Counted from the stretch's first letter, positions 1 through 8,254 are shown. The stretch: DNA of 64,000 bases from an uncultured Clostridia bacterium (GCA_944391285.1 CALXSY010000007.1:1-64000); one strand, 5' to 3'. Notes: generated by a model not told the origin, from the letters alone. Made by a program: numbers and translations.

Positions 1-91
1 TTCACAGACAACAAGCCCTTTCTTTGGCTTAAACATTTTTTCTTCAAATCTTGTCTAAATTTTTGGGGTCACTTCAATCGGTGCGGCTTTT

Positions 92-958
92 TTATTTTTG
101 TTTTTTCCGGCAGTGACATGATTTGGAATTGTAATAAGGAGTAGAACCATGGGAATTATTGCCGCAGCTATTGGCGCAAATGTTTTGGTGTTTGCTGGTA
201 TAATAGCTTTCTCCGGTAGCAACAGCTTCACCGTTGGTTGAGCAGTCTTTGGGATTGATGCAGGTTTGTTTTTGCTTGTGCTGAGGAAGGCAGGCTAAAG
301 TAAATAAGCCTTCGCAGTCTTGGGGATTGGTTGCTTGACCAAAGAGTTTATCAATGCTGTCCCAATTAAGAAGATGCCACCAATTTTCAATATAGCAGGC
401 TTTATCGCTTTGGTATTGCTCATAATAAGCGTGTTCCCAAAGATCTAAAGCTAAGATGGGGGAAAATCTTTTGCTTAAAGGAGCTGCCTGTTCGGTTGTA
501 GATTCAATAGTCAGTTTACCGGTGCGGTTTTCTACTACGAGCCAAACCCAGCCGGGAGCAGACATTTTTTGAGCAGTTTCGGTAAACTGGCACATAAAAT
601 TAGAAAAACTGCCAAAGTAATCTTCGATAGCCAGAGCTAATTTGCCCACAGCTTTGGGAAGCTGGCAGCAGTACTCTTGAAAGTTGTGCCAATATAATTC
701 GTGGTTATACACTCCGCCGGCATAATTAGCGATGGAGGCACGCAAAGCCAAAGGCAGAGCGCAGTGATAAGCTGCTAATTTAGTTAACGACCAAGACTGA
801 TAAGTGGGATAAGCAGCCAAAGTATCATTCAGACCGTTAAGATAATGCATATAATGTCCTAAGTAATGTTCTTCGGTTACATCGGCACAAATAGCAGGCT
901 CTAAGCAGGATATAGAAAAGCTAAAAGGAATAGCTTCAAATGGATACATACGAGACAT
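92..958 (-). CDS. Fe/Mn superoxide dismutase with Cys-rich C-terminal tail
   Basis: Converts superoxide to hydrogen peroxide and oxygen, in the cytoplasm as no signal peptide is seen. The predicted metal ligands are all present: His31 (EEHYLGHYMHYLNGLN), His86 (NHELYW), Asp172 and His176 (DLWEHAYYE). The catalytic domain ends near residue 208, the usual family length, but the protein runs to 288 residues. The extra 80 residues carry eight cysteines (215, 223, 233, 239, 261, 265, 281, 283) and much Ser, Asn and Gly. The ATG start follows AAAGGAGG by about five bases. In Bacillus subtilis SodA contributes to spore-coat assembly, so a coat or metal-binding role for the tail is possible, but that is inference. 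It stands alone on the minus strand. The SOD call is firm; the role of the tail is unknown. Confidence 0.93.
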   Translation of the reverse strand: MSRMYPFEAIPFSFSISCLEPAICADVTEEHYLGHYMHYLNGLNDTLAAYPTYQSWSLTKLAAYHCALPLALRASIANYAGGVYNHELYWHNFQEYCCQLPKAVGKLALAIEDYFGSFSNFMCQFTETAQKMSAPGWVWLVVENRTGKLTIESTTEQAAPLSKRFSPILALDLWEHAYYEQYQSDKACYIENWWHLLNWDSIDKLFGQATNPQDCEGLFTLACLPQHKQKQTCINPKDCSTNGEAVATGESYYTSKHQNICANSCGNNSHGSTPYYNSKSCHCRKKQK

Positions 959-1043
959 AATAACCTCCTTTGTTTCAGAAAGATTTTTAGATCAATTACA
1001 GTGATAGCATATGATTAAAAAGGGAAAAAGGTGAAAAAAGAAT

Positions 1044-1061
1044 AAGTGAAAAATTTCACAG
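1044..1061. promoter_or_regulatory. weak Rex-like operator
   Basis: GTGAA and TTCACA half sites flank AAAT, giving 11 of 14 matches to the Rex consensus TTGTGAA-N4-TTCACAA. It lies about 90 bases upstream of the superoxide dismutase start and 460 bases upstream of hdrC, so it could serve either side. It is weaker than the copy at 1407. Confidence 0.35.
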
Positions 1062-1406
1062 CAAAGAAAAAGAGAAGCAAGCAAAAGATATAAATTAAGT
1101 AATAATGATAAATATAAAAGCCATAAAGAAAAAATTAAACAAGATTACATGGCTTGAAATAGAATGAATAAGAGGAGCGGCAAGAAGAAAAAAAATGTGG
1201 GGAAAATAAAAATATTAAGCATAAAGAACATTATAGAAAAAAATACAAAGGAAATAATATAACGATTAAAAAACAATTATTAAAATTTAAGCAAAAATTG
1301 TTTTATTTTAGTGCACAATTATGTATAATAGAAAAAAGTCAACAATTTTTGTGATGGGAAAAAATTTTTTTCGGGCAAAATTTAAAACAGTTTTATTCTG
1401 GGAATA

Positions 1407-1424
1407 ATGTGAAAAAATTCACAA
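1407..1424. promoter_or_regulatory. Rex-like operator upstream of hdr-flx operon
   Basis: The inverted repeat ATGTGAA-AAAA-TTCACAA matches the Rex consensus TTGTGAA-N4-TTCACAA at 13 of 14 positions. Rex is the NADH-sensing repressor of fermentative and respiratory genes in Gram-positive bacteria. The site is 20 bases upstream of the best -35 of the hdr operon, whose products include an NAD(P)H-oxidising subunit. Binding is inferred; a CRP/FNR-family regulator could also use a TGTGA-type palindrome. Confidence 0.6.
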
Positions 1425-1443
1425 ATAATAAAACTTTTAATTT

Positions 1444-1471
1444 TTGGCTTCTTTGTTATTTTATATATACT
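1444..1471 (+). promoter_or_regulatory. candidate sigma-A promoter for hdr-flx operon
   Basis: TTGGCT (1444-1449) and TATACT (1466-1471) are separated by 16 bases. The -10 lies 30 bases upstream of the hdrC start. The region is AT-rich, so chance matches are possible. Confidence 0.45.
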
Positions 1472-1501
1472 TTTAAATTCTTTAAGTAAGGAGTGGTTTT
1501 T

Positions 1502-2083
1502 GTGACGTTGAATGAACTGCAGCAGCAAGGAGCAATGGCGACAGAGACTTTGGAAAAATTAAGCCAAGTCGAAGCTCGCAAATGCTATCAATGCGGCAAA
1601 TGTTCGGCTGGATGCCCGGTTGCTGAATATATGGACATCATGCCCAGACAAGTCATGCGCTTAGTGCAGCTCGGCTTAACAGATGAGGCGCTGAAAAGCA
1701 AAGCCATCTGGCTGTGCGCTACCTGCGACACTTGCTCGACGAGATGTCCGCGTAATGTGGATATTGCCCATGAAATGGAGACTTTGCGCATTTTAGCTAA
1801 ACGCAAAGGTATTGTTGGTGAAAAAGATATCGACAAATTTCACAATGTCTTTTTAGATATGGTCAAAAAATTTGGTCGTGTTTATGAAGTTGGGCTGATC
1901 GTGGGCAGAAATGTTACTACCGGTAAGCTTTTCCGTGATGTTAATTACGGCTTGCCTTACTTAAGCAAACGCAAAGTTCATCTTTTGCCGGAAAAGGTCA
2001 AGGCTAAAGATGAAATTAACCGCATATTTGCCAAAGCGGAAGAATACGCTTTGAAAGAGCTGAAGGAGGCGGAGAATAAATGA
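1502..2083 (+). CDS. hdrC: heterodisulfide reductase subunit C-like iron-sulfur protein
   Basis: Electron-transfer subunit passing electrons between HdrA and HdrB in a soluble cytoplasmic complex. Two [4Fe-4S] motifs are visible: Cys28-31-34-38 (CYQCGKCSAGCP) and Cys72-75-78-82 (CATCDTCSTRCP). The chosen GTG start at 1502 lies eight bases after AAGGAG; an in-frame GTG at 1493 overlaps that ribosome site and is rejected. The protein is then 193 residues, normal for HdrC. It overlaps hdrB by four bases (ATGA), so translation is coupled. It is the first gene of a seven-gene Hdr-Flx operon behind a Rex-like site. The name reflects homology to the methanogen enzyme; the substrate here need not be CoM-S-S-CoB. 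Confidence 0.93.
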   Translation: MTLNELQQQGAMATETLEKLSQVEARKCYQCGKCSAGCPVAEYMDIMPRQVMRLVQLGLTDEALKSKAIWLCATCDTCSTRCPRNVDIAHEMETLRILAKRKGIVGEKDIDKFHNVFLDMVKKFGRVYEVGLIVGRNVTTGKLFRDVNYGLPYLSKRKVHLLPEKVKAKDEINRIFAKAEEYALKELKEAENK

Positions 2084-2958
2084 AAAAGTATGCATATTAC
2101 CCCGGCTGTACTTTAGGCTCTACCGGTGTGGAGTATGGATTGTCAACCTTAGAAGTATGTAAAAAATTAGGCATCGAAATGTGGGAGATTCCTGATTATA
2201 ACTGCTGCGGTTCTTCAAGTGCTCATTTGGTTAACCCCTATTTGGCATTAGGACTGTCAGCCCGCAATATGGCTATTGCCGAAGAGGCTGGTTTGGATGT
2301 GGCTATTCCCTGTGCAGCCTGCTATTCGCACAGCAAGGCTGCTGAATTAGCTGTTAAAGAAAGCCCGGAAAAAAGAGCTATTATTGAGGATATCATCGGC
2401 AGAACATATAAAGGCGAAAGCAAAGCTAAATCTATTTTAGAAGTTTTAGCTGAGAGTTTGGATTTAGAAGAGTTAAAGGCGCAGGTGGTTCATCCGCTCA
2501 AAGGTTTAAAGGTTGTAACATATTACGGCTGTCTTTTAACCCGCCCTAAAAAAATTGCCTGTGACGATGCCGAAGATCCCATTATGATGGACAATATTTT
2601 AGCGGCATTAGGCGCAGAAATCCTGCCTTGGAGTGCTAAAACCGAATGCTGCGGCGCCAGCCATACAGCCAGCGAGCCCGGCGTGGGCATCGGCATGACC
2701 GATAAAATTTTATTGGCTGCCCAAAAAAGCGGTGCTGATTGTGTTGCTACTGCTTGCCCTATGTGCATGGGCAATTTAGACATGCGTCAGGTACAAGCTG
2801 CCAAGATGTTTAATCATAATTACAATATTCCCATTTATTACTTTACTGAGCTTTTAGGTCTGGCATTGGGCATCGACAGCAAAAAAATGGGCTGCGACCG
2901 CCATTTTGTGCCGGCTATGGAACTTTTGCAAAAATATGAGAAAGGCGGTGAGCAATAA
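2080..2958 (+). CDS. hdrB: heterodisulfide reductase subunit B-like, CCG-domain protein
   Basis: Catalytic subunit of the Hdr module, carrying the two cysteine-rich CCG domains that bind noncubane [4Fe-4S] clusters and reduce disulfides in the methanogen enzyme. The first set is Cys10, Cys42-43, Cys78 and Cys81 (NCCGSS, CAAC); the second is Cys151, Cys190-191, Cys226 and Cys229 (ECCGAS, CPMC). Both are complete, so the active site looks intact. Its 292 residues match the family. It overlaps hdrC by four bases and hdrA by one base (TAATG). The physiological electron acceptor is not encoded nearby: no DsrC-like partner is seen in the window. Confidence 0.94.
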   Translation: MKKYAYYPGCTLGSTGVEYGLSTLEVCKKLGIEMWEIPDYNCCGSSSAHLVNPYLALGLSARNMAIAEEAGLDVAIPCAACYSHSKAAELAVKESPEKRAIIEDIIGRTYKGESKAKSILEVLAESLDLEELKAQVVHPLKGLKVVTYYGCLLTRPKKIACDDAEDPIMMDNILAALGAEILPWSAKTECCGASHTASEPGVGIGMTDKILLAAQKSGADCVATACPMCMGNLDMRQVQAAKMFNHNYNIPIYYFTELLGLALGIDSKKMGCDRHFVPAMELLQKYEKGGEQ

Positions 2959-4943
2959 TGAAAAAAGTCGGAGTTTTTGTCTGCCATTGCGGCAGCAACA
3001 TTGCTCACAGCGTTGACTGTGCTAAAGTAGCTGAGACTTTGAAGGATTTTCCCAATGTAGCCTTCAGCACCGATTATAAATATATGTGCTCGGAGCCGGG
3101 ACAAGAATTAATTAAAAAGGCGATTAAAGAGCAAGGCTTGGATCGGGTTGTTGTTTGCTCCTGCTCGCCGAGAATGCACGAAAATACCTTCCGCAACTGC
3201 GTTGCGCAGGCGGGCTTAAACCCTTATATGTTTGAAATGGCTAATATCCGCGAGCAATGCTCCTGGGTTCACCCCGATGATATGGAAAAAGCTACCGAGA
3301 AAGCCATTGATTTGGCAAAAATGGCAGTATCCAAAGTTTGCTATGACGAGCCTTTGGAAAAATCATATTCGCCGGTTACCAAGCGTGCCTTGGTTGTCGG
3401 CGGCGGTATTGCCGGCATTCAAACAGCTATTGATATTGCTAACAACGGCTTTGTTGTAGATATAGTTGAGCGTACTCCGTCTATCGGCGGTAAAATGAGC
3501 CAGATCGATAAAACATTCCCGACCTTGGACTGCTCCGCATGTATCTTAACACCGAAAATGGTTGAGGCTTCCAGCCATCCGAATATTAATTTGATTACCT
3601 TTGCCGAAGTAGAAAAAGTAGAAGGCTATGTCGGCAATTTTGATGTAACTATCCGCAAAAAAGCCCGCAGTGTTGACATGAGCAAATGTACCGGCTGCGG
3701 TACCTGCTGGAGCAAATGTCCCACAAAGGTTCCCAGCGAGTTTGAGCTTGGCATGAGTATGCGTAAGGCTATTTATACACCATTCCCTCAAGCTATCCCC
3801 AACAAACCGGTTATTGACCGCGAGCATTGCTTAAAATTTACCAAAGGTATCTGCGGTGTTTGCTCTAAAGTATGTCCTGCCGGAGCTATTGATTACACTA
3901 TTGAAGATGAATTAGTAACTGAGAGATACGGTGCGATTGTTATGGCGACCGGCTATCAATTATTCGATGCTTCTGTTTATGGTGAATATGGTTACGGTCG
4001 TTACCCGGATGTTATCAGCGGTTTGCAGTTTGAGCGTTTAATCAATGCCTCCGGTCCGACCATGGGTCATTTACTGCGTCCCAGCGATGGTAAAGAACCG
4101 AAAAATGTGGTATTTATCAAATGCGTTGGTTCCCGTGACGAAAACAAAGGCAAAGAATATTGCTCCCGCACCTGCTGCATGTACACCGCTAAGCAGGCAA
4201 CCTTGGTCAGAGATAAAATCAAAGATTCCAAAGTTTATGTCTTTTATATGGACGTGCGTACTCCCGGCAAAGGCTATGAAGAGTTCTATAACCGCACTAC
4301 CGAAAAATACGAGGCTAACTATATCCGCGGTCGTGTTTCCAAAATCACCCAAGAGGGCGATAAATTACTGGTTCACGGCGAAGATACCTTGCTCGGTCGT
4401 CCGGTAAAAGTTGAAGCAGATATGGTTGTTTTAGCGACCGCTATGGTATCTAACCCTGATGCGGCTCATTTGGCTCAATTGGTAGGCTTTAGCTACGACA
4501 AAGACGGATTCTACACCGAAAGCCATCCTAAACTTGCTCCGGTAGAAACTCATACCGCCGGCGTATTCTTAGCCGGTGCCTGCCAAGGACCTAAGGATAT
4601 TCCCGATACTGTTGCCCAAGCTGGAGCGGCCGCTGTTAAGGTTACAGCGTTGTTATCCAAAGACAAACTGGAAACAGAGCCCAGTGTTTCGGTAGTTGAC
4701 CAGAAAAACTGTGCCGGTTGCGGTCATTGCGTCAATATTTGTCCTTATCGGGCTATCAGCTTGGAAACTATCCAAGAAAGGGTTAATGGCAAAACGATTG
4801 AGCGCAAGGTCGCTCATGTTAACAGTAGTTTGTGCCGTGGCTGCGGTGCTTGTACTGTTACCTGCCGCTCCAGCTCAATCAGCTTGAAACACTTTACCAA
4901 CAAACAAATCTTAGCGGAGGTGGATGCACTGTGTCTTCAGTAA
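2958..4943 (+). CDS. hdrA: heterodisulfide reductase subunit A-like flavoprotein
   Basis: Flavin-containing core of the complex and, in characterised HdrA proteins, the site of electron bifurcation. Visible parts are an N-terminal Cys-containing region (residues 1-135), a FAD-binding Rossmann motif (GGGIAG, 148-153), a conserved DCSACILTPK segment (191-200), an inserted ferredoxin pair (Cys244-247-250-254 and Cys291-299-302-306) and a C-terminal two-cluster ferredoxin domain (Cys585-588-591-595 and Cys626-629-632-636). The length of 661 is typical. No Sec codon is seen. The gene overlaps hdrB by one base and the next gene by 13 bases. Bifurcation to ferredoxin is inferred from family and context. 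Confidence 0.95.
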   Translation: MKKVGVFVCHCGSNIAHSVDCAKVAETLKDFPNVAFSTDYKYMCSEPGQELIKKAIKEQGLDRVVVCSCSPRMHENTFRNCVAQAGLNPYMFEMANIREQCSWVHPDDMEKATEKAIDLAKMAVSKVCYDEPLEKSYSPVTKRALVVGGGIAGIQTAIDIANNGFVVDIVERTPSIGGKMSQIDKTFPTLDCSACILTPKMVEASSHPNINLITFAEVEKVEGYVGNFDVTIRKKARSVDMSKCTGCGTCWSKCPTKVPSEFELGMSMRKAIYTPFPQAIPNKPVIDREHCLKFTKGICGVCSKVCPAGAIDYTIEDELVTERYGAIVMATGYQLFDASVYGEYGYGRYPDVISGLQFERLINASGPTMGHLLRPSDGKEPKNVVFIKCVGSRDENKGKEYCSRTCCMYTAKQATLVRDKIKDSKVYVFYMDVRTPGKGYEEFYNRTTEKYEANYIRGRVSKITQEGDKLLVHGEDTLLGRPVKVEADMVVLATAMVSNPDAAHLAQLVGFSYDKDGFYTESHPKLAPVETHTAGVFLAGACQGPKDIPDTVAQAGAAAVKVTALLSKDKLETEPSVSVVDQKNCAGCGHCVNICPYRAISLETIQERVNGKTIERKVAHVNSSLCRGCGACTVTCRSSSISLKHFTNKQILAEVDALCLQ

Positions 4944-5419
4944 ATGAAAATTTTGAGCCAAAAATTTTGGTTTTTGCCTGCAACTGGTGTACCTATGCCG
5001 GTGCTGACTTGGCAGGTTTGAGCCGTTTGCAGTATCCGCCCAATGTTCGCATTTTAAGAGTACCTTGCTCCGGCAGGGTTAATCCCCAGTTCGTTTTGCG
5101 GGCATTCCAAAGAGGTATTGACGGCGTCTTGGTCTGCGGCTGCCACCCCGGTGACTGCCATTACACCAGCGGTAACTATTACACTCGCCGCAGATATTTA
5201 TTGATGAAGAGAATGCTGGAATTTATGGGCACTGATCCGGAGAGATTTCAAACCCGCTGGATATCCGGCTCCGAAGGACCGAAATTTCAAGAGGTTATCA
5301 CCGAAGCTACCGGCATCATCAAAGCTATCGGTCCCAATAGAAAAATGCGTGATGATTTAACTATTCAAGCTGCTTTTGCCCAAAGAGATGCTGAGGAAGA
5401 GGAGGGCGAAGCAAAATGA
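4931..5419 (+). CDS. flxD: MvhD/FlxD-like [2Fe-2S] linker subunit
   Basis: Small iron-sulfur protein of the MvhD family that connects an electron-input module to HdrA. Its cysteines are at 17, 20, 46, 69, 71 and 76 (ACNWC, VPCSGR, VCGCHPGDC), as expected for the [2Fe-2S] site. The GTG at 4931 is chosen because GGAGG at 4916-4920 precedes it by ten bases; the longer reading frame from 4832 lies inside hdrA. The protein is 162 residues and overlaps hdrA by 13 bases. Its presence between HdrA and the flavin/iron-sulfur subunits is the hallmark of FlxABCD-HdrABC, where FlxD replaces the hydrogenase linker MvhD. Confidence 0.88.
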   Translation: MSSVNENFEPKILVFACNWCTYAGADLAGLSRLQYPPNVRILRVPCSGRVNPQFVLRAFQRGIDGVLVCGCHPGDCHYTSGNYYTRRRYLLMKRMLEFMGTDPERFQTRWISGSEGPKFQEVITEATGIIKAIGPNRKMRDDLTIQAAFAQRDAEEEEGEAK

Positions 5420-6306
5420 ATCCAATAGCTCAAGAAATGCAAAATATTGCTAAAGAATTATTAACCTCCGGCGAGGTAACAGCAGTTATCGGCTGGGAAA
5501 AAGGTACCTTTTGGTATCAATCCACTCCGGTGATGATTACTTCCGCTGAGGAAGCAGATAAATTGATTTGGGATGAGTTCTGCCAGCCCAATTTAAGCAA
5601 ATATTTACTGGATTATCGTTTAAATGAAGGCAAAGTGGCTATCTTTGTCAAGGGCTGTGATGCAAGAGCTTTCAACCGCCTTTTGCAGGATAATCAAATT
5701 GAACGCCAAAAAGCCTATTTGATCGGTATTCCTTGCCCGGGGATGAAAGATCATAAGCAAGCGGCATTAGTTGAAGAAAGCGCCAAAGACAGCGTACCAT
5801 TGGCAAAAGTATGTCAAAGCTGCCGCTACCCCAATCCGGTAGTTTACGACCGCTTAATCGGCAGTGAAGTAACCCCTCGGGCTACTGAGCCGGATTTCAG
5901 CGACGTTATGGCATTGGAAGCCATGACTCCCGACGAGCGCTATGCCTTCTGGCAGGAGCAGCATACCAAATGTATCCGCTGCTATGCCTGCCGCAACGCC
6001 TGTCCTGCCTGCAACTGCCGCAACTGTATTTTCAGCGACAGCAAGTCCGGCTGGATCAGCAAAGATGTCAACACAAGCGAAAATCAATTTTATGCTATCA
6101 CCAGAGCAACCCATGTTGCCGGTCGCTGTGTCGAATGCGGTCAATGTGAAATGGTTTGTCCTTCCAATATTCCAATCATGCTGATGAACAAAAAGTATAT
6201 CAAAGATATCAACGATTTGTTCGGTAAGTATGATGCCGGAATTGATATTGATACTCCAACTCCCTTAGGTCATTATAAATTAGATGACCCGGAAGAGTTT
6301 ATGTAA
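5416..6306 (+). CDS. iron-sulfur subunit of the Flx module (FlxC-like)
   Basis: Predicted electron-transfer subunit with two ferredoxin-type clusters: Cys186-189-192-196 (CIRCYACRNACP) and Cys238-241-244-248 (CVECGQCEMVCP). A further Cys199, Cys201 and Cys204 sit immediately after the first set, so an extra or alternative ligand is possible. Other cysteines occur at 56, 81, 107, 133 and 136. The N-terminal part (KGCDARAFNRLL) resembles the beta-subunit family of sulfhydrogenase and anaerobic sulfite reductase type proteins. It overlaps flxD by four bases and is followed by the next subunit after 12 bases. I do not assign FlxB or FlxC firmly because both iron-sulfur subunits look related. Confidence 0.8.
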   Translation: MNPIAQEMQNIAKELLTSGEVTAVIGWEKGTFWYQSTPVMITSAEEADKLIWDEFCQPNLSKYLLDYRLNEGKVAIFVKGCDARAFNRLLQDNQIERQKAYLIGIPCPGMKDHKQAALVEESAKDSVPLAKVCQSCRYPNPVVYDRLIGSEVTPRATEPDFSDVMALEAMTPDERYAFWQEQHTKCIRCYACRNACPACNCRNCIFSDSKSGWISKDVNTSENQFYAITRATHVAGRCVECGQCEMVCPSNIPIMLMNKKYIKDINDLFGKYDAGIDIDTPTPLGHYKLDDPEEFM

Positions 6307-6318
6307 GGAGGGGCTGAA

Positions 6319-7329
6319 ATGATTGTAATCGACAAAAATAAACTGACCGATTTATTAGACGCTTTAAACCAAAGCTATCAAGTGATAGTACCGGCAAAAA
6401 GTGCTGATTTAACCCAATTTATGCCCTATGATGCAGTTAAAGAGAAAAACGCGGAGATTATTTTAAACGAAAACACCGTTCTTTCGCCGAAATGGCTGTT
6501 TCTGCCTCAAAGCGAAGGCATGTATGCTTTTTGGGCAAAAAATAAAAAGCTGGAAATCGTTGATTTACCCAGCGATTTAGAGAAAATGCGGATTGTTTTC
6601 CCGGTTAGACATTGCGATGTTCAAGGTATTGCCTGCTTGGATAAGGTTTTCTTGGACGAACGTCACGTAGACGGGCAATATTTAGAGAAACGGGAAAAAA
6701 CCGTTGTTATGGCGCTTATGTGCAATAATCCTAAAGACAGTTGCTTCTGTGCTTCCATGGGTGTAGATCGTGCTCATGCCAATAATACTGTTGCCGATGT
6801 CCAGGTTTATGATTTAGGCAGTGAATATGCCTTTGAAGCTCTAAGCGACAAAGGACAGCAGGCGGTAGAGGCGATCAAAGCCTTAGGCAGTGAAAAAACT
6901 GTTGCTGTGCCGGAAGTTAAAGAGCAGAAAATCAAGGTTAATATTGAAGGTTTGCCGGAAAAACTCTCCGGAATGTTTTATGATTCCATCTGGGACAGCT
7001 TTATGTTTAAATGTATCGGCTGCGGCACCTGTGCCTTTATTTGCCCGACCTGCTACTGCTTCGATATCAACAATAAAATCAGAGGCGAAGAGGGCGTAAA
7101 ACTGCGCACTTGGGACAGCTGCATGTTTGATGAATATATGCTGATGGCCGGCGGTCACAATCCCCGTCCCGGCAAAAAAGAGCGTGTCAGAAACCGGTTT
7201 TTGCATAAGTTAGAGTATTTCTATGAAAATTATCAAATGATGCTTTGTACCGGCTGCGGGCGTTGCTTGAGAAAATGTCCGATGAATGTTGATATCGTCA
7301 AATTTATCAATCAAGCAAACGCAAAATAA
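6319..7329 (+). CDS. 4Fe-4S dicluster subunit of the Flx module (FlxB/HydB/AsrA-like)
   Basis: Cytoplasmic electron-transfer subunit. The segment PVRHCDVQGIACLDKVF (residues 95-111) is typical of the sulfhydrogenase beta and anaerobic sulfite reductase A family. Two [4Fe-4S] motifs lie in the C-terminal part: Cys232-235-238-242 (CIGCGTCAFICP) and Cys310-313-316-320 (CTGCGRCLRKCP). Cys135, 142 and 144 form a separate group. The ATG start follows AAGGAGG. It should carry electrons from the FAD subunit encoded next to FlxD/HdrA. The length (336) is ordinary. Confidence is high for the fold and context, lower for the letter of the subunit. Confidence 0.83.
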   Translation: MIVIDKNKLTDLLDALNQSYQVIVPAKSADLTQFMPYDAVKEKNAEIILNENTVLSPKWLFLPQSEGMYAFWAKNKKLEIVDLPSDLEKMRIVFPVRHCDVQGIACLDKVFLDERHVDGQYLEKREKTVVMALMCNNPKDSCFCASMGVDRAHANNTVADVQVYDLGSEYAFEALSDKGQQAVEAIKALGSEKTVAVPEVKEQKIKVNIEGLPEKLSGMFYDSIWDSFMFKCIGCGTCAFICPTCYCFDINNKIRGEEGVKLRTWDSCMFDEYMLMAGGHNPRPGKKERVRNRFLHKLEYFYENYQMMLCTGCGRCLRKCPMNVDIVKFINQANAK

Positions 7330-7342
7330 GGGAGGCGTAATG

Positions 7343-8185
7343 ATGAAAGTTGCAAATACCGATGAGATTAAACGCTCTAACGATTTAGAGCCGATGGTCG
7401 GCAAAATCGTAGAAATTTTAGAAGAAAGCACTGATGTTAAAACCTTTCGCATCAGCACTTTAGATGATAAAAAACCGTTTTCTCCGCTGCCGGGGCAATT
7501 AGGCATGTTTTCTCTGCCGATGGTTGGCGAGGCGATGTTTTCCGTTACCAATCAAGGAGAAAATTATATTGACATGGCAATCAAGAAAACCGGTGAATTG
7601 ACCGATGCTTTGCATGATATTGAAGTAGGTCAGGAAATTGGTATCCGCGGACCTTACGGCAATGGTTTTCCGTTAGATTATCTAAAGGGCAAGGACATTG
7701 TCTTTATTGCCGGCGGTATCGGCTTGGCGCCGGTCAGAAGTCTTATAATGCACTGTATCAAAAACAGAGCGGACTACGGCAAATTAACTATTATTTACGG
7801 CGCCAGAAGTGTAGATGATCTCTGCTTTAAAGATGATTTGTTCAACAACTGGCCAAAGGTAGAAAACTGCCAAGTTTATGTAACTATTGACCGTCCGCAG
7901 GAAGGCTGGGACGGTCATGTAGGATTCGTACCGGATTATATTAAAGAAATTGCACCCAATCCGCAAATTGCTATTATCTGCGGACCTCCGGTTATGATTA
8001 AATTTTCTCTGCCGGCATTAAGCGGTTTAGGCTTTGCCGGCGACGATGTTATCACTACCTTGGAGCTGCGCATGAAATGCGGTATCGGCAAATGCGGACG
8101 CTGTAATATCGGACATAAATATGTCTGCTTAGACGGTCCGGTATTTACCTTGACCCAGCTGAACGAAATGCCTAACGAATATTAA
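7343..8185 (+). CDS. flxA: FAD/NAD(P)-binding oxidoreductase subunit FlxA-like
   Basis: Electron-entry subunit predicted to oxidise NAD(P)H. It has the ferredoxin-reductase-type FAD domain, a nucleotide-binding segment (FIAGGIGLAPVRSL), the ICGPPVM motif and a C-terminal [2Fe-2S] site (MKCGIGKCGRCNIG and a later Cys), the arrangement of PyrK, HydG and AsrB. Of two adjacent ATGs at 7340 and 7343, the second is seven bases from GGAGG (7331-7335) and is preferred, giving 280 residues. It ends the tight part of the operon. Whether NADH or NADPH is used cannot be decided; the upstream Rex-like site argues for NADH. Confidence 0.87.
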   Translation: MKVANTDEIKRSNDLEPMVGKIVEILEESTDVKTFRISTLDDKKPFSPLPGQLGMFSLPMVGEAMFSVTNQGENYIDMAIKKTGELTDALHDIEVGQEIGIRGPYGNGFPLDYLKGKDIVFIAGGIGLAPVRSLIMHCIKNRADYGKLTIIYGARSVDDLCFKDDLFNNWPKVENCQVYVTIDRPQEGWDGHVGFVPDYIKEIAPNPQIAIICGPPVMIKFSLPALSGLGFAGDDVITTLELRMKCGIGKCGRCNIGHKYVCLDGPVFTLTQLNEMPNEY

Positions 8186-8222
8186 TTCTCTAACCTAACA
8201 CAAATAACTCAAACACACACTT

Positions 8223-8254
8223 ATAGGTCTCCGACGGTAATGATGGGGACCTAT
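8223..8254 (+). other. hairpin between flxA and the TauE/SafE gene
   Basis: ATAGGTCTCC (8223-8232) pairs with GGGGACCTAT (8245-8254), including one G-U pair, around a 12-base loop. No U tract follows, so it is not a standard terminator. It may limit or protect read-through transcript between flxA and the downstream permease gene. Confidence 0.5.

Larger units (their letters stand above)
962..1490. other. AT-rich intergenic region
   Basis: No credible gene is visible between the superoxide dismutase and the hdr operon. The stretch is very A-rich and holds two Rex-like inverted repeats and a candidate promoter, annotated separately. A TATAAT hexamer at 1324-1329 could be a second upstream -10 but lacks a good -35 partner. 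Confidence 0.6.

Noticed and set aside
1-91. A gene end at the left edge
   Set aside because: No frame with a family motif or stop-defined tail can be recognised in these bases.
3546-4407. Several frames inside hdrA
   Set aside because: They overlap a full-length conserved gene in other frames and show Cys/Gly composition reflecting the coding strand only.
4832-4930. Longer N-terminus for FlxD from 4832
   Set aside because: It would overlap hdrA by over 100 bases and lacks a ribosome site; the GTG at 4931 behind GGAGG is better.
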